A DNA stretch of 64,000 bases from Sipunculus nudus (GCA_026874595.1 CM049309.1:73640426-73704425); one strand, 5' to 3'. Shown: positions 9,591 through 22,485, counted from the stretch's first letter. Numbers and translations are program-made. Notes: generated by a model not told the origin, from the letters alone.

Positions 9591-12500
9591 CCTGAAGATA
9601 TACAACAACAAATAATCAGAGAAACATTTCATCTGGTTTCAAAGAGAGATGATAATGTCTGTAACTTCCTGGAGGGTGGAACGTATGTATCATTTTGTAT
9701 AATAACATGTACTGGTATAATCATCCTAGGAAATAGTGTCTGATATTAATTAGAGTAATTATGGGTTTTGAGGATACATTTTCTCATGACACAATACATA
9801 TCATAATACTTTGTTTACAATACGCTAAATGATATTAGATAAATTTAGATTCAAAGTTAATGTTCACCCTTGTTGATTACCAGATAACCAAACGTTGTTG
9901 AATAAAATTAATTTCCAAATTATAATAAACATTTATTTACAAACAATCAGCGTTTCACTTAATAAGCCTTACAAAGCATTAGAAACTATTCATAAATGAT
10001 GGACATGGATTTTCCTAATTCAACCAGGTATTGTTGATGTATTGATACAGGAAAATATAATGATTAGGCCATGAATTGTGATGGCTCTTAGAATCAATTC
10101 AGTTATCAAATCAATTCTTATTGAAGTAGTAAATTTCAGACTTTTTAAAAACAGGCAATTTGAGCAAAAAGGATGTTAGTAAATTTCAGTTGATAAAAGA
10201 AAAATTTAGCTCTCCCTTTGTTTGTCACCGCTATATATATGTTTCTTTGCAAGTGGATTGGACCACCAGCAAAAGTTCAAAGTATATTTAGGGCACAAAC
10301 AGGGTAAAGAACTTAGTCACTGCGAACTGCTCTGTCAGATTTGAGAGCTCAAAGTGGACTTTGGGATGTTACATGCAAAAAAAATAATAATCCAAATGAA
10401 TCAATTCAGAGGTTAATGATTGATAACAATTTAATCCAGGGCTTGCATTGGTTCTTTGATGCATTGTTAAACCCCTACTTATGATACTGATATGTTATCT
10501 GACTTGGTATAGCGATATATCAATGCACTGGTTAATTGTTACATCTCTAATACAAAAATCTGCATTTATAAATATGGTCTTTGATGTGTGGAAGTGTGGT
10601 TTGTTTCATTTGGCTATTTTATTATTACAGCAAATGCATTTTGACCCTGTCATAAAAAATAGTTTAATTGAATAAAATTAATGACTAAAAACTATAGGGC
10701 AATACTTAATTTAAACTCTTAACTTGAAGTTTACTCAGGAATGCTAACTGCATTTCTGTACATTTAAGATAGAATCAAGGATGGTTAAAAGTAGCAATTT
10801 ACATAAATAAATATTCAATAAAGCTGACCCTGAAGAGTAATTATTACCTTGCATAAATACAAATCTCCAGTGATAATTCTGGATGGTAATAAACGGCCTA
10901 ACTGTTTCAGTTGGTAGACATCATTTTTTGCTCAGCTGACTGAAAGTCATCTGAGCTATAGCGATCACTCTTTGTCCGTCGTCCGTCTGTCCGTCTGTCC
11001 GTCCGTTAACCAGGCACCAATCGTAACCGCTGAACCTAGAACCTTGTAACTTGGGATTCTGAGAGGTCCATGAAAAATCTCCTTGGAAACCAGAAATTAG
11101 GTCTCTGTTACCCATATCCTTCGAGCTATGGGGGGCTCCCAATAACCCCCCAGAATAATGGAAAATTTGATAAAAACAAACTGCAACATCTCAATAACTA
11201 CAACACTGATGGTCATGATTTTTGGCATACATATTGATCAAGAGGTGTTTCATCAGTACCTGCAGACTGGTGGTGCCACCTGTATTTTTTCAAAATTTCA
11301 CAATTTTTTTTTCTCTATTTTGGAGACCTTTCAGGATGTAGTTATCTGTCAACAGGGTACAAATCGTAAGGACTGGACCTAGAATCTTCATTGTTGACAC
11401 ACAGGGAGACCCATGATAAGGCTCCATGGACACCTGAAATTAGGTCTCTGTTACCCATATTCTTTGAGCTATGGCACTCCAAAGTACAGCTCAGAATAAT
11501 GGAAAATCTGATACAAAAGCTGAAGTATCTGAACAACTAATGCAGAGATCACCATAATTGTTTTCATGGATATTGATCATGGAGTGTTTCATCAGTTTCT
11601 GCAGACTGGTGGCACCACCTGTATTTGTTCGGGTTTTTTTACGAATTTTTTCTCTATTTTTGAGACCTTTAAAGTTATGAACATCTGTTAACAGGGCACA
11701 AATCATTAAAACTGGACCTAGAATCTTCATTCTTGACACACAGGGAGACCCATGAAAAGTCTCCATGGAAACCTGAAATTAGGTCTCTGTTACCCATATT
11801 CTTTAAGCTGTATGGCTCCAAATTACCCCCGAGAATAATGGAAAATTTGATACAAAAACTGCAGTATCTCAATAACTACAACACTGATGGTCATGATTTT
11901 CGGCATACATATTGATCATGACCTGTTCCATCAGTTTCTGCAGACTGGGTGCGCCACCTCTATTTTTTTCAAATTTTTACGATTTTTTTTCTCTTTTTTT
12001 GATACCTTTAAAGATGTGGTTATCTGTCAACAGGGTACAAATCGCAACAACTGGACCTAGAATCTTCATTCTTGTCATGCAAGAAGGCCCATGAAAAGTG
12101 CCTGTGGAAACTTAAAATTAGGTCTCTGTTACCCATATCCTTCAAGCTATAAGACTCCGAAGTATCCCTCAGAATAATGGACAATTTGATACAAAAGCTG
12201 AAGTATCTGAACAACTAATGGGGAGATCACCATGATTCTTTGCATGGATATTGACCATTAAGTGTTTTTATTAGTTTCTGCAGACTAGTGGAGCCACCTG
12301 TATTTTTGTATCCTCCAAAACAAAGTTTTGTGGATACTATGTTTTTGACCGGGTTCCTCCGCCGTTGCCGCGTTCATTTCCAGAGAGCTCCTCTGGGACT
12401 TGATTTTATCAGCTTTCCAAGCTTATATCTCGGGAAAGGTTTGACTGATCAGGAAATAAAATTTATACTAATGTAGCCCTTGGATAGCTCTATAACATAC

Positions 12501-15500
12501 ACAAAAAATGGTGGCGCCACCTGTAACCATGTTTGCACAGTGTCCATCTGTTCATCTGCCTTTGGTTAAAATCACTCATATCTCTGCAGTGAATTGACTA
12601 ATTCACCTAAAGTTCGGCATGCGTATACATCCTGGATAGCTTTCTTGATTTTATGATAGGTGGCGCCACCTTCATTCTCATTCACGCTGATGACATCCAA
12701 GCTCATATTTCGGGAACTGTTTGACCGATCGGGCCAAAATTTTGCATGTATATAGATCTAACATAGCTCTTTATCATACGCTAAACTGGTGGCGCCACCT
12801 GCAACCATTTTTGCACAGCATCTGTCTGTTTGTCTGCCGTGCAATAATGTCACTCATATCTCGGCAGTGGTTTGACATATCTGCCTAAAATTTTGCAGTT
12901 TTATACATCCTGGATAGCTTTCTTGATTTTATGACAGGTGGTACCACATACATTCACGTTCACGCTGATGACATCCAAGCTCATATCTCGGGAACTGTTT
13001 GACCTATCGGGCCAAAATTTTGCATGTGTATAGATCTAACATAGCACTTTATCATACACAAAACTGGTGGCACCACCTGCAACCATTTTTGCACATTTTG
13101 CACAGCGTCTGTCTGTTGGTCTGCTGTGGCCTAAAATCACTCATTTCTCTGAAGTGGTTTGACATAACTGCCTAAAATTTTGCAGGTTTATACATCCTGG
13201 ATAGCTTTCTTGATTTTATGACAGGTGGCGCCACCTACATTCTAGTTAACGCTGCACACATCCAAGCTAATATCTCAGGAACCATTTGACCGATTGGGCC
13301 AAAATTGTGCTTGTGTTTAGATCTCACATAGGTCTTTATCATACACAAAACTGCAACCATTTTTGCACAGCGTCTGTCTGTTTGTCTGCCGTGGGCTAAA
13401 ATCACTCGTATCCATGTAGTGGTTTGACTTTTCTGCCTAAAATTTTGCATATGTATACAACTTGGACAGCTTTCTGGATTTGTGGTAGGTTGCACAACCT
13501 ACATACACATTTAGGCTGCAGACATCCATGCTTATATGCAACATACCTCACTCTGTTTCCCCTTGCCACTCAATCCATGCCTCACTTCACTCTGATTTTG
13601 GCAGATACACGTAGTCACTTGTCGGCTACCCGTATTCTAGTTTTTTAAGTTAACACATTTTTTCTCTATTTTTCAGATATATAAATACAGACTAAATCTT
13701 GGCCTGTTGGTTAATCTGTTTGATGCTTCAGTTGAATGGGTATCTACCATTCTGATGATAAAATTTCCTTTTGTGAATCTCTTCCCAGTCAGCTGAGAGT
13801 CATAACCCATGGGTCACTTGTTTTATTATGTTTACTTTAATGCTTTTCATGTTCATTGTCTGTTTTATTGTTTTCTTTATTTGAATGATAAAATAAAGAC
13901 TTGAATATGGTTAAAGCTTAACACAATTGTGTATTATGTGAGTGCTGTATGTGATATGGTATATCTCTTTGTGTTACAGGCTGATTGGTGGGTCAGATTA
14001 TAAGCTGATATACAGGCATTATGCTACATTGTACTTCGTCTTTTGTGTGGACTCCTCAGAGAGTGAACTGGGCATACTGGATTTGATTCAGGTGAGTAAA
14101 TAGATGTTAACACTACAGGAGCTGAATATTTGTATCTGTGAAAACAAAGTTTTGTGGATACTATGTTTTTGACAGGGTTCCTTCACCACTGCGTTTGTTT
14201 ATTGAGAACTTGTCCGAGACCCTTGGACCAATTTTTCTGAAACTTGGCATAATTATTTGCTCACCTATGTAGTTTTGCCTAACAAAGACTGGTGGTGCCA
14301 CCTGCAGTCCTTATTCTGCAGTTTGAATCTGGGTGTCTTTTTGATAAAGGCCCATATCTTAGGAGTGGTTCAGTGTATTGAGCTGATCTTTTGCATGTCC
14401 TAGATTGTGGATCTCTCCAATTGGTGTCATCAAGGCTGGTGGTGCCTCCTACAATGATTTTTATGTGGTGTCCATCCATGTGTTTGCAATATTTTCATTT
14501 TAGTGATTGGTTTAACATATTGGGCTGAAATTGTGCATGTCGATAGATCTTGGATACCTCCATCTTGTATCCAAGACTGGTGGAACCATCTGCAATTTTT
14601 TTTCGTGTGCCTTCCATTCGTACTTTCGCCTTAAGTGAAACTTGATGATATCTTAAGAGTGGTACAATGTATTTGGTCTGAAATTTGGCATGTCCATCCA
14701 TCTTGGAGAATTTTAGCATAGACCAGACAAGTGGTGCCACTTACTTACCCCTTTTTGTACATTAATGCCCTTTTCTCAGGAGCAATTTGCCGTATTGGCC
14801 TGAAATTGTGCCTCTCCATAGATCTTGGAAACCTCCATCTCATACTCAATGCTGGTGGCACCATCTGTAATCTTTTTTGCATGGCGTCCAGGTAAAAATT
14901 TGCTTATACGTGACAGGGTTGGGTTTTAGGCTGCCCAAAACCTGTTTTCTGCAGGGCAGAGCCTAAAACCTGCCTTTAACTGCCTAAAATAGGTTATAAC
15001 CTGCCTAAAACTGCCTTTAACTGCCTAAAACTTTTATTACCCTCACCTATGACTTGCAGTTTAACTATGTTTTATAATTACACAGCTAAATGCATTACAG
15101 AAATATGCTCAACAAATTAAAAGTGAGGAACATTTAATTCAAACTAAAAAAATAAACCAAGATACAAACAAAAGCAACAAATGAATACAACACTACTTCA
15201 GGTTTTCCAAATGACAGTTTTAGCTTGTATACCAAAATCATGTTCTAAGGTCTCCCACCTCCATTACTGCCAATTTATAAATAAATGCTAAAACTGTGAG
15301 CTTATAATCAGATTCTTTGATTGGCTTTTTGATCATAAGGGATTAAAGTTTGTGATATATGCTTAAGAAGTTTTTCCCAAGTTCAAAAATTGTTCCATTT
15401 ACACTGATGAATATAGTCCTTTATACTGTAGTCTCACTAACATAACATGTATGTTTTGAATGCCTGTAGCTTCAAATGGCAAAAAGCAAAAGATTGATTT

Positions 15501-18500
15501 TATAAATAATAAAAATCTTTTATGCTAGCCATAAACTAAAATATGATAATATGATGAATATCTTTTACATTATCTGATAATGAACAAGAATTTCCACTAA
15601 TTGTTTATTTCCTTCGCTAGGTCATCCATTGTCAAATTTTTAGATTTTGTGCACATATTTATTGTCTATATAATGATGGAAATGCTCTGTAAACTGTACG
15701 ATAAGATTGTGAAAATGGACCCTCATGAAACATTATAATTTGTATAAAACTGAAAAATGCTAAAATATATTGCAGTGAATATGTTGCAAACCACAGAATA
15801 TTCATTATCATTTTTGGGCCATGTTCAACCTAAAGGCCTGAGAAACCCACATGTCATGGTCAGGGGCCCTGACTACAATACTCTGTAAAATGTTTGACTC
15901 AAGAACAGTTTTCAGGGCAATGGCTTTCATGGCATCATCCTCGTCATGTATGAAAGTTCACATGAACATCTACTAGTACACAGTAGTAGCCTAGTAGGAC
16001 TTGACCATTGGGTCTTATTACCCCATCACCTTGATAAATAGTAATTAACCTGTCTAATCAAGCATGCCTCTCCCCCCCCCCCCTGATACCCTACCTTACA
16101 CTAAGTTACAAGAGGTATATTGGAGGCTCTGTTACATAATTCCAGGTAGCAGGGCACTCATAAGAAACCCAAAGGGTCCTGATAATAACATACATTGGCC
16201 AATGAAACTGTGCCACACAAACATGGTCTCATGCTCAAGAAACCTATACAGGCTCTTTGAAGACTGCATGATGCCAGCCAACGGGAAATCATGCATTACT
16301 TGTAATACCTGAAACCTTCCAGAAGCCCAGCAAAGCCTTGTGACTGCATCACCCCAGCCAGTTTGGTAGTTTAATAGATCTTTAAGTAAAAAAATTAATC
16401 AAATATAGGTTTTAGGCACTTTTGGTGCCTAAAACCTGCCCAAAACCTGTTTTAGGCGGGGCAGTTTTAACCAGGTAAAAACCTATGGTTAAAACCTTCC
16501 TGCCTAAAACTTGCCAACCCTGATACGTGAGGAGTGGTTCAATGTATTGGTCTGAAATATGGGATGTTTATGTGGATAGCTTTGTGGTAGACCAGACAGG
16601 TGGCGCCATCTGCTGTTCTTTTTTTATCGAATACATCTATGTTCTTTATCTCAGTAGTGGATTGGTGTCTCAGCCTGAAATCTTGCATGGTGTATTAATC
16701 TGTAGATCTGTTTTTCGTGAAAATTGCATATATATATGAGAAGTTTAATTGGCATCACTGATGCCACTCATGTCAGGAACATTCCATGCCTTACTTTACC
16801 CATGCATCTGTGATATGGCAGAAACATGTAGTGCACATAGTGCATTTATTCCTTTGCCTAGCCAAACATTGTCTTTTATTAAAGAAAATGAACTGTACAC
16901 TTGTACTCTGCTTATTTCTTTCTGCAAGCAGATAACAATAGGCATTTTCTGAGAGTGCATAGCAGGGAATCAGTTCACATATATTTTTTCCAGAATCACA
17001 TATAATGATTCAGAGTTTATCATGTCCACTTGAAAGTTACATATTGGTTAACAAGGGCTGGATAGCTAGATGGAATAAATGTGTTTACAAGAATGTCAGT
17101 GCTGAATACCACAAGAACCAAAACCATATTTTGTTCATCAGATCTTTTTGGAATTTGCACATACATTTTCTCATGTTTTGTTACTGACTGTATACCAATA
17201 CAGGGTGACTACATTGAATCATCACATCATGTTTTGATTAAAATTTTCATCCTCAGCAGTTTGTATTTTTTATGAAAGAATCTAAGGACGGTTGTTGTCT
17301 TGTACATTTGTACCATTTAAATGTTATTTTTTGTAGGTCTTTGTGGAGACTTTAGACAAGTGCTTTGAAAATGTGTGTGAGCTAGACCTTATATTCCATG
17401 TTGACAAGGTAAGTTTTCAAATGTTTTATGTGTATCTGTGGAATAAAACAAAAATGTTAAGATAAGTGAGGAAAACCTTGTTGCACATGTTCAGAATTAG
17501 TGCAGACTTTTTATCTATAAATTTCAGGGTTTATATTACATCAACCAGTTGTTGATGATAACAATAATAACAGAACTAAATTTTTCCACATACAAGGTCT
17601 AAGAAATAGCATACCATGGCAGATCATGTGCTGTATCTAGCTAGAAGGTTTTGGACCTATATTATATATATCTGTATATTGTTATTTACCAAATCAATAA
17701 AGTTTTGCATGCATCTGTTTCTCCATAATCTCATTGGATTGAAATGGTTATCCCCTCTGCCACTAGGTGGCACTTTGGTCTGTGCAATAGTGGGTCTGAT
17801 TGATGCCTCTTTATAATTGTATCATCATTTTTTAAAGTGTTATGTTCTTTTTTAACAAAGATACACAATTTTAAGTGAACTATTCTATTCACTTGGCAAC
17901 TGTCTTTTTTATATGCCCACCTTTGACGGGACGTATTATGGTATACCCATTATCATTCCATTAACTTTTAGTGTCTCCACAATGACTTATTGGGGCATTG
18001 ATGGACTCCCCATAACTACTAACCAATAGGTTATTCCACCAGAGTTCGATTATGGGCTAAATCCACACATATTTAATAAGGTCAGTATTATGCCTGCATT
18101 ACATTCTCAGCAAAATTCATGCATATTTAATGAAGTCAGAGGTCGTTTGCATCATGCAGATATGGTGTATTATGGTCTTTGTTTTTAATTGTTTTTGACT
18201 GGGTTCCGCCGCCGCAGCTGCCGCGTTCGTTTCCGGGGAACTCCTCTGAGACTACTGGACCGTTTTTTCCGAAACTTACACCAATTATCTGGTCACATGT
18301 GAACTGGTGCCTTACCATTCGGCGTTGACCTCTGACCTTTCCTCTCTCCTGTGCGTCTGTTTTGACACATTAACCTGCATATCTTCGGACTTGTTTGACC
18401 AATCAAGAAAAAATTTTTTACACAAATGTAGCCCTTGAATAGCTTTATAACATACACAAAAATTGTGGCGCCACCTGCAGCCATTTTTACACAACGTCCA

Positions 18501-20229
18501 TCTGTTCATCTGCCTTGGGTTAAAAACACTCACATCTCTGCAGTGGTTTGACTAATTCACCTGAAATTTGGCATGCCTATACATTCTGGAAAGCTTTCTT
18601 GATTCTATGACAGGTAGCGCCACCTACATTCACTTTCATGCTGCAGACATCCATACTTATAAATCTGGTTTGATGTATCTCCCTGAAAATTTGCATGTGT
18701 TTAGATCTCACATAGCTCTTTATCATACAAGAAACTGGTGGCATCACCTGCAACCATTTTTGGACAGAGTCCATCTGTTTGTGGGATAAAATCACTCATA
18801 TCTCGGCAGTGGTTTGACTTTTCCACCTGAAATTTTGCATGTGTATACATCTTGGATAGTTTCTTGTTCAAATAACAGGTGGTGCCACCTTCAGTCATGT
18901 TTATGTGGCAGACATCCATGCTGATATGTAACACATCTAACTCTATTTCCCCTTGCCACTCAATCCATGCCTCACTTCACCTGTTCTACTCTGATTTTGG
19001 CAGATACACATAGTCGCTTGTTGACTACCCGTATTCTAGTTTTCCAATTAAACTTAAGTGAATACATGAAACACTGATAAAAAGTTGTTTTGTTGCCATA
19101 ATCTGATACCTGTTGTTTATGCAATTTAAGGCATTGACTTTTATCCAAGTTAAAGTGTAACCCGTCTTTCATGTTCTAAATCTCTGGACATCAATGATTT
19201 TGTTGATTCACAAAATCAATTTCTTGAATTCTAATTTCAAATTCACATTTACATTTTTCACTGATGTGTTTCAGGTTCATTACATCCTGGCTGAGTTGTG
19301 TATGGGAGGAATGGTGCTAGAGACCAACATGACAGAAATACTCACAAGGGCTGATGAACAGAATAAACTAGAGAAACAAGAGGTAAAGTGGCACATACAT
19401 GAATCAACTAAAAGTCTGTATGTGGAGTTGAGGGAAGCAAGAATTGTCCTTTAATTTTTTAATGATCTCTAGATTACTATTAAGAATGAATGTAAACTAT
19501 TGCTTCATGTAAGAGGGAGTCAAATTTCTGGTTTAGCATACTTTACCTGCCTGTAGAGATAAAATCCCACAATAGTGCACGACTTTTCACTACTACAAAT
19601 ATAGAGGCAGTCATATTGGCGGGTAAAGACCTAAATCATGAACATTTATATCTCAGATGATGTACATTTAACCACTAAGTGTGACAAACTTAGATTTTTC
19701 TTTCCTCTAAATGTCCGTTGTCAAATTTCCTTCTCAAGACAGGGGTTGCAAATGATGGTTCTAGTGACTGGGAATGCTTATGTACATACTAAGTGCTTAT
19801 TTGACAGAATTAAGACCATTTCTCAACATTTGATTTGAAAATTTTCATCTTAGGACTTCCATGATGTGTGCACATATTATATATTTATGGAATATATGTT
19901 TGGGTTAACCTGCATGCATTTCTTTTTTACTTATTTTATTTGTGTGACATATGGCTATTTCATTGTAATAGAGCTATAAATCAGTACCAGGGGGCATCTT
20001 TATACAGGAAGGACAGAGCTATGACAAACATTTCCTGTGTTGCAGCGTAGTTTGATCAGGACCCTGGTGGAGGTTGTGGTCTCTTTCTACTTTCTAATCT
20101 TTTTTTCAGGCTGGCATCGCAGCAGCACCAGCACGTGCAGTCTCAGCAGTCAAGGAGATGAACATTCCCCAGAAAATTAAAGACATCAAACTGCCAGACT
20201 TACCATCCATCAGTACACTCAAGTTCTGA
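9591..20229 (+). CDS. AP3S: AP-3 complex subunit sigma (exons 2-6; first exon not found)
   Basis: AP-3 sigma is the small subunit of the adaptor that sorts cargo from endosomes or the trans-Golgi to lysosome-related organelles. Five exons read as a near-perfect orthologue: 9591-9682 (PEDIQQQIIRETFHLVSKRD), 13980-14091 (LIGGSDYKLIYRHYATLYFV), 17337-17408 (VFVETLDKCFENVCELDLIF), 19275-19382 (ILAELCMGGMVLETNMTEIL) and 20110-20229, ending LPSISTLKF then TGA. All junctions have AG/GT sites and compatible phases. The 167 residues, plus the usual 23 or so encoded by exon 1 (MIKAI...), give about 190, as expected for the family. No MIKAI-like exon was found between 1 and 9590, so exon 1 is probably left of the window. 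Introns 2 and 3 are swollen by nested transposons. A single gene name covering vertebrate AP3S1 and AP3S2 is used. Confidence 0.96.
9683..10929. other. AP3S intron 2, unique part
   Basis: AT-rich intronic sequence without supportable genes or repeats. Confidence 0.6.
10930..13820 (+). mobile_element. Helitron-like non-autonomous element, family B (host copy of a nested insertion)
   Basis: It starts at CTCAGCTGACTGAAAGTC, has a (GTCC/GTCT)n stretch, then four diverged units of about 340 bp; the phrase TTAGGTCTCTGTTACCCATA recurs near 11100, 11445, 11787 and 12120. It ends TCAGCTGAG, a short hairpin (ACCCATGGGT), then CACTTG before a T run. The 5' end is thus repeated inverted just inside a 3' hairpin, as in Helentron/HINE elements. 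A minus-strand relative at 46970-47830 shares both ends. No ORF is present. Bases 12308-13640 are a family A element inserted into it. Confidence 0.7.
12308..13640 (+). mobile_element. Helitron-like non-autonomous element, family A, copy 1 (nested in family B)
   Basis: It begins GTATCCTCC with a 5' hairpin (TCCAAAACAAAGTTTTGTGGA region) and ends with a hairpin (GTAGTCACTTGTCGGCTAC) followed by CCGTATTCTAG. GCAGATAC just before that hairpin is an inverted match to the 5' end. The interior is an alternating tandem satellite with the palindrome GGTGGCGCCACC or variants at 12510, 12659, 12788, 12937, 13066 and 13224 (149/129-base spacing). It is flanked by T runs on both sides, indicating insertion between two Ts. 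Confidence 0.75.
14132..16850 (+). mobile_element. Helitron-like family A, diverged copy 2, split by a hAT element
   Basis: It starts GTATCTGTGAAAACAAAGTT after a T run, just downstream of the donor of AP3S exon 3. Satellite units with GGTGGTGCCACC-like centres lie near 14285, 14437, 14580, 14731 and 14852, then again near 16600 after the hAT insertion. The 3' end is degraded: only a distant relative of the family A tail is recognisable near 16780-16845. It looks older than copy 1. Confidence 0.65.
14914..16522. mobile_element. Non-autonomous hAT element, 1609 bp
   Basis: The ends are inverted repeats (left CAGGGTTGGGTTTTAGGC; right GCCTAAAACTTGCCAACCCTG read in part as its complement). It is flanked by an exact 8-bp target duplication, ATACGTGA, at 14906-14913 and 16523-16530. 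The CAGGG start and the 8-bp duplication fit the hAT superfamily. Subterminal regions are rich in GCCTAAAAC motifs in both orientations, likely transposase-binding repeats. There is no transposase ORF. Confidence 0.9.
16851..17336. other. AP3S intron 3, unique part
   Basis: AT-rich intronic sequence ending in the acceptor TTTTTTGTAG at 17336. No other feature is supported. Confidence 0.6.
17409..17907. other. AP3S intron 4, unique part
   Basis: No gene or clear repeat is seen. Confidence 0.6.
17908..18189 (+). repeat. Fragment of another interspersed repeat
   Basis: A block beginning TATGCCCACCTTTGACGGGA abuts the truncated family A element. It resembles the 5' end of a Helitron-like family by general style, but no second copy is present in the window, so this is a weak call. 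Confidence 0.35.
18190..19039 (+). mobile_element. Helitron-like family A, copy 3, 5'-truncated
   Basis: The 5' hairpin is missing; it starts at GTTTTTGACTGGGTTCCGCC. Satellite centres lie near 18464, 18612, 18736 and 18878. The 3' end is complete: GGCAGATAC, a hairpin (GTCGCTTGTTGAC) and CCCGTATTCTAG, followed by T. It lies in AP3S intron 4. Confidence 0.75.
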
Positions 20230-22272
20230 ACAAGCTACCCTAGCTCATGCTCTCATACTGGTCTCCTCCCCAGCCTGGCTATAACACCATTCATAATGTC
20301 CAACTGATCTCCTCTACCACTGGACCTCATTGTTACCTAACCAGATCTTTTATATGATATAGTGGGTGTAAATAGTAAAATACAGGCTGGGGTTAAATGG
20401 TATGGGAAATAGAAACAAGTCTCTACCAGCCACTCTTTCACCAATGAAATGATGAATTATAATGATGAGTCTATGAATTTGAAGCCAGTGAGTCAAAGGA
20501 AGAACAGGAAAAAATATATAAAAGTTCATAATGTGTGGCACTGTCAGTGTGTCAGTCTGTGATTAAGATCCAAGTCTTTATTTCATTGACCATGGTGATT
20601 TTTCATTGTACATGTACCTCTGTGTTAAAACAGTTTTTGGAGACATTTTGCATGTAAACAGATTATAGAAAGTTTTGTAGTTGCATCTATCTTTGTGAAA
20701 TATAAAATACACAGTCACAGATCTGGAAAGGGAACATTATGTTTAAGTTGGTCTATTTTAAACAGAGTAAGAAGTACATTGATAAAGACCAAACTGGTAG
20801 ACATGGCTGTCCTGGTATATTTCCTGCCTTGTCAGCATGCTGTGACGTGATTATCATATTATCATCAGATATTTTTAAGGGACCAAAAACAAGCAGAATT
20901 TCAGTTAAATCTCACTCCCATGACCTCCTGCGAGACCAGCCAAAGTAGTCATGGTAGCGGGGCGGTCATCAGTGGTGGTTTCACTGTATGTACCAGTTTG
21001 TTAAGGGGATATCTGAGAATGGACTGATAGATTTGTGCATACTCATTTAAACCAGACACAAGGTAGATTGAATGTTGAAAGTGCACTGCCAGTGTGATTT
21101 AAAGCTAAACCTTAATTTAGATGTGTTGGTATAAAATTTGTCCTGTCAGGGAACCTTAAAAATACTTAATGCCATGCACTGTCAAGAAAAACTGGAAAAT
21201 TTGAATACTCGCAAGAGACATCTTGGTTTTTATCACTGGTAAGATTACATTAGGCCCCTTACCTGGATCTATGGTAGTTTCAGCAGTAAGATTACCAAGG
21301 AAAACTAGCATGGCAGACCAAAAGTTTCAATAATGAATATCATTATGTATTGTGATCTAAATGTATAGGTTCAAGGTATCTAGGATGATATTACTTGTTA
21401 TTCTTAATACTTTGAAGGTTAATCAATGGTGTCTGTAAAATTTGACATATCTTGTGTGCTCTACATACAGTAATATATGTGGAGTTTATTATTTTATATT
21501 AAATGGTCATTCCATTACTTGATGCTGTAAATAGACCATATAATAACCATAGGTTTCAGGTCAGAGCTTAAGGTACTTTGACAGGATAATGGTCATCTAA
21601 TGTAATGTAATATGTTTAGTATATGTGTAGGATGATGCTGTTGTAGAGTAGTATTAAGCTCCTTATCCGTATCTCCATGATCTGTTACATCATGTATTAA
21701 TACAACAGGCAGGGCTTCTCAGTTTAAAACTTGCATGTTGACAATCCCAGCAGCTGAGCACCATTTAAATGTCCATATTAAAATAATCCTAACAACAGTT
21801 AAAGGTTTACAGAAATGAGATAAGGGTTCTGGTATTGAGGTACCAGGAATGTTTATGGAGAAATTTTGAAATATGAAAACTTAGCTTACCTTGCTGTTTT
21901 GTTATTTTAGTTTGAGAAATTTCATTCCTTTTTTATTATATTACTGTTGTATCTGCCTGCTGATTTTCTGCAATGTTCATGGAATTCTACAGATTTTAAT
22001 AATACAGTTTACAAGGAAGCAGAGGTTGCCATCAAACATCTTTCATTCCATTATGTAAAATGAGGCTGAATAACAAAGACTGTTGGCAAGATTTTACAAT
22101 ATATTACATACAAATCTTCAACATCATGAATTACTCTACAGAAGTATATCATCGTCAGTTTTGTTTCCTTTGATTAGCTTTATTGTTGTATGAGGGACTT
22201 TGTATGTGATCTTAGGATCATGGACAGGGTTAATTTCATAACTGTTAATTGTAAAATGTGTATATAAATAAA
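20230..22272 (+). other. Probable 3' UTR of AP3S with poly(A) signal
   Basis: No splice or coding signal follows the AP3S stop until AATAAA at 22267-22272. A GT-rich stretch (TTGTGTTTTTGTTTG) lies 40-60 bases further, as expected for a cleavage site. A 2-kb UTR is inferred; an earlier site cannot be excluded. Confidence 0.5.
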
Positions 22273-22369
22273 TATATATATATATACCTAATTTAAAATA
22301 TATTACACTTGTGTTTTTGTTTGTTCAGTTATCTCTGCACCAGGATATGCTCTTGATGGGAATGTGGAT

Positions 22370-22384
22370 GGGGGGGGGGGGGGG
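22370..22384. repeat. poly(G) tract
   Basis: Fifteen consecutive G. Confidence 0.9.
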
Positions 22385-22394
22385 TCATGTTGAA

Positions 22395-22485
22395 AGGGTT
22401 AGGACTTGGGGCATTGGACTACCAGTACTTGAGTGGAAGGTTTCCACTTTGAGCCCCACCATTGCCTCAAAGAATAAAATTTCAG
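22395..22485. repeat. Possible SINE fragment
   Basis: A segment around GAGCCCCACCATTGCCTCAA shares its core with AACCCCACTAATACCTCAAA at about 36280. Both are preceded by tRNA-like text. This is weak evidence for a shared old tRNA-derived SINE. Confidence 0.35.

Noticed and set aside
14914-16522. Search for a transposase inside the hAT element
   Set aside because: No ORF with hAT motifs was found; the element is non-autonomous.
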